Source: a virus. From it: a stretch of 33,724 nucleotides of DNA. The translations under genes were made by a program, and so were the position numbers. The notes under the pieces were generated by a model that was given only the letters and a program-made list of their open reading frames with translations, was not told the DNA's origin and did no database searches. The stretch spans positions 1 through 33,724 of the IMG/VR virus record IMGVR_UViG_3300008108_006643; one strand, written 5' to 3'. Positions 32,866 through 33,724 of this stretch are shown here, piece after piece (the stretch's first letter is position 1; the number at the start of each line of letters is the position of its first letter).

Positions 32866-33724
32866 TTAGTCCCTCCCCTGTTGTTCTTCGAACTGAACTC
32901 GGAAACGATACGCAATGGGGTCTGTATCCGGAATCTCTTCGAGTGTCTGCAGCTTCCGCGATCTCTGGGACGCAGTGGTTTGCAGCATGTCCGTGACAGC
33001 CTGCGTTTGAGCCCCGGCAGCCCCGCACAGCTTAGCGTACGCCTGATCCACCTTGCTGTCGAGCATGCGTTGTTTGTGTGACCACAGCCACTCCATCAGA
33101 TCTATGGCACGGTGTACGTAGGCGGTCGGAATTGTCGGGTTGACAAACCCCCGGGTTGGGTTTACGGCAGAAGTCCACACCTGTTCTTCGATCGCGAGGT
33201 CGAGCACCCACAAAACTGCCGACATTCGCAAGGCCACTTCCGCATGCCTGAGCACCTCGCTCCGCCAAGGATGCTCGTCCGGCCACTGAGCCAGGTACGC
33301 CGCGCTGCGTTTGTGTTTGGCGTACCCCTGCCAGACGGCGTTGGCTTCGGAGGACAGGGTGAGGATCGACGGGTCGATGTCGGTCCCTGACGCCGCGGCG
33401 AGGGCCATAGCATCGACGCTCTGGATCGCCTGCTTGTGGGTGTTCAGGCGTCGGGCCATTTGATCCCAGTGCGACCACCACGCCGTCATGGCTCTCTGGC
33501 TTTCCTGAGCCGGCTCCTCCGGAATACGGCCCAGAGGGAAGAGCTGCATTCGCTGGATCAAACCGTCGATCAGGTCAATCCCGGGGATTTGGTTCAGGTT
33601 CACGCCCTGAATAGCCCCCACGATAGAGCAGAACGGCGACCGGACGACAGTGTTCCCGGTCTTGCGGAACTGGACGATTGAGTCCCCGGACCATGCTCGC
33701 AGCCACATGCCGGTGTTTGACGAG
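32866..33724 (-). CDS. DUF3987-type replication protein, C-terminal part
   Basis: The frame is open to the right edge, so only the last ~285 residues are present. The start of the visible part (SSNTGMWLRAWSGDS, then SPFCSIVGAIQGVNLNQIPG and DGLIQRMQLFPLG) matches the C-terminal portion of DUF3987 proteins. These often carry N-terminal primase or Toprim-like parts and act in phage and plasmid replication. The rest is helical and charged. The Walker motifs, if any, would lie upstream of the window. It is the first visible gene of the early operon and ends 2 nt before the next start. Confidence 0.7.
   Translation of the reverse strand, partial: SSNTGMWLRAWSGDSIVQFRKTGNTVVRSPFCSIVGAIQGVNLNQIPGIDLIDGLIQRMQLFPLGRIPEEPAQESQRAMTAWWSHWDQMARRLNTHKQAIQSVDAMALAAASGTDIDPSILTLSSEANAVWQGYAKHKRSAAYLAQWPDEHPWRSEVLRHAEVALRMSAVLWVLDLAIEEQVWTSAVNPTRGFVNPTIPTAYVHRAIDLMEWLWSHKQRMLDSKVDQAYAKLCGAAGAQTQAVTDMLQTTASQRSRKLQTLEEIPDTDPIAYRFRVQFEEQQGRD

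Overview
This window is a 33.7 kb stretch of a tailed double-stranded DNA bacteriophage (or a closely packed prophage). Nearly every gene lies on the minus strand, and stops and starts often overlap as ATGA or TAATG. Head, packaging, neck and tail genes follow one another without a break. The sequence is GC-rich. Host clues are indirect: an Xis-like helix-turn-helix protein resembling small DUF1580-type proteins of planctomycetes, and a PEP-CTERM sorting signal, which only works in hosts with an exosortase. A planctomycete or similar host is an inference.

Reading in the direction of transcription (right to left), the window opens inside a DUF3987-type replication protein (32866 to the right edge). 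A coupled operon of small genes follows (30973-32863): three unrecognised proteins and a helical one, a PPC-motif methyltransferase-like protein, and a one-pass membrane protein. It ends with a lipobox-bearing PEP-CTERM protein (30125-30976). Directly behind that protein is a tRNA-like gene with an enlarged anticodon loop. Next come two hairpins whose loops are perfectly complementary; the second is an intrinsic-terminator shape. The ribosome-binding site of a serine recombinase with two complete resolvase-like domains follows at once. Converging on its 3' end is the only plus-strand gene, a small helix-turn-helix protein.

From 28065 leftward lies the virion module: scaffold, major capsid protein, decoration protein, a possible 36-residue micro-gene, putative small terminase, a large polyvalent protein with ADP-ribosyltransferase-like and zincin-like regions, large terminase, a small protein, portal, an unrecognised protein, neck protein, tail terminator, tail tube, two overlapping genes in the tail-chaperone position, tail tip or hub proteins and adhesion-type proteins. 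Last come two very large proteins (1093 residues, and more than 1417 residues running off the left edge). No obvious tape-measure gene is seen in its usual place.

The parts most likely to be new are the recombinase leader (tRNA-like gene, complementary-loop hairpins and terminator), the double-domain recombinase, the phage-borne PEP-CTERM protein, and a module plus a short SPL/NPL motif shared by the large, presumably injected, virion proteins.
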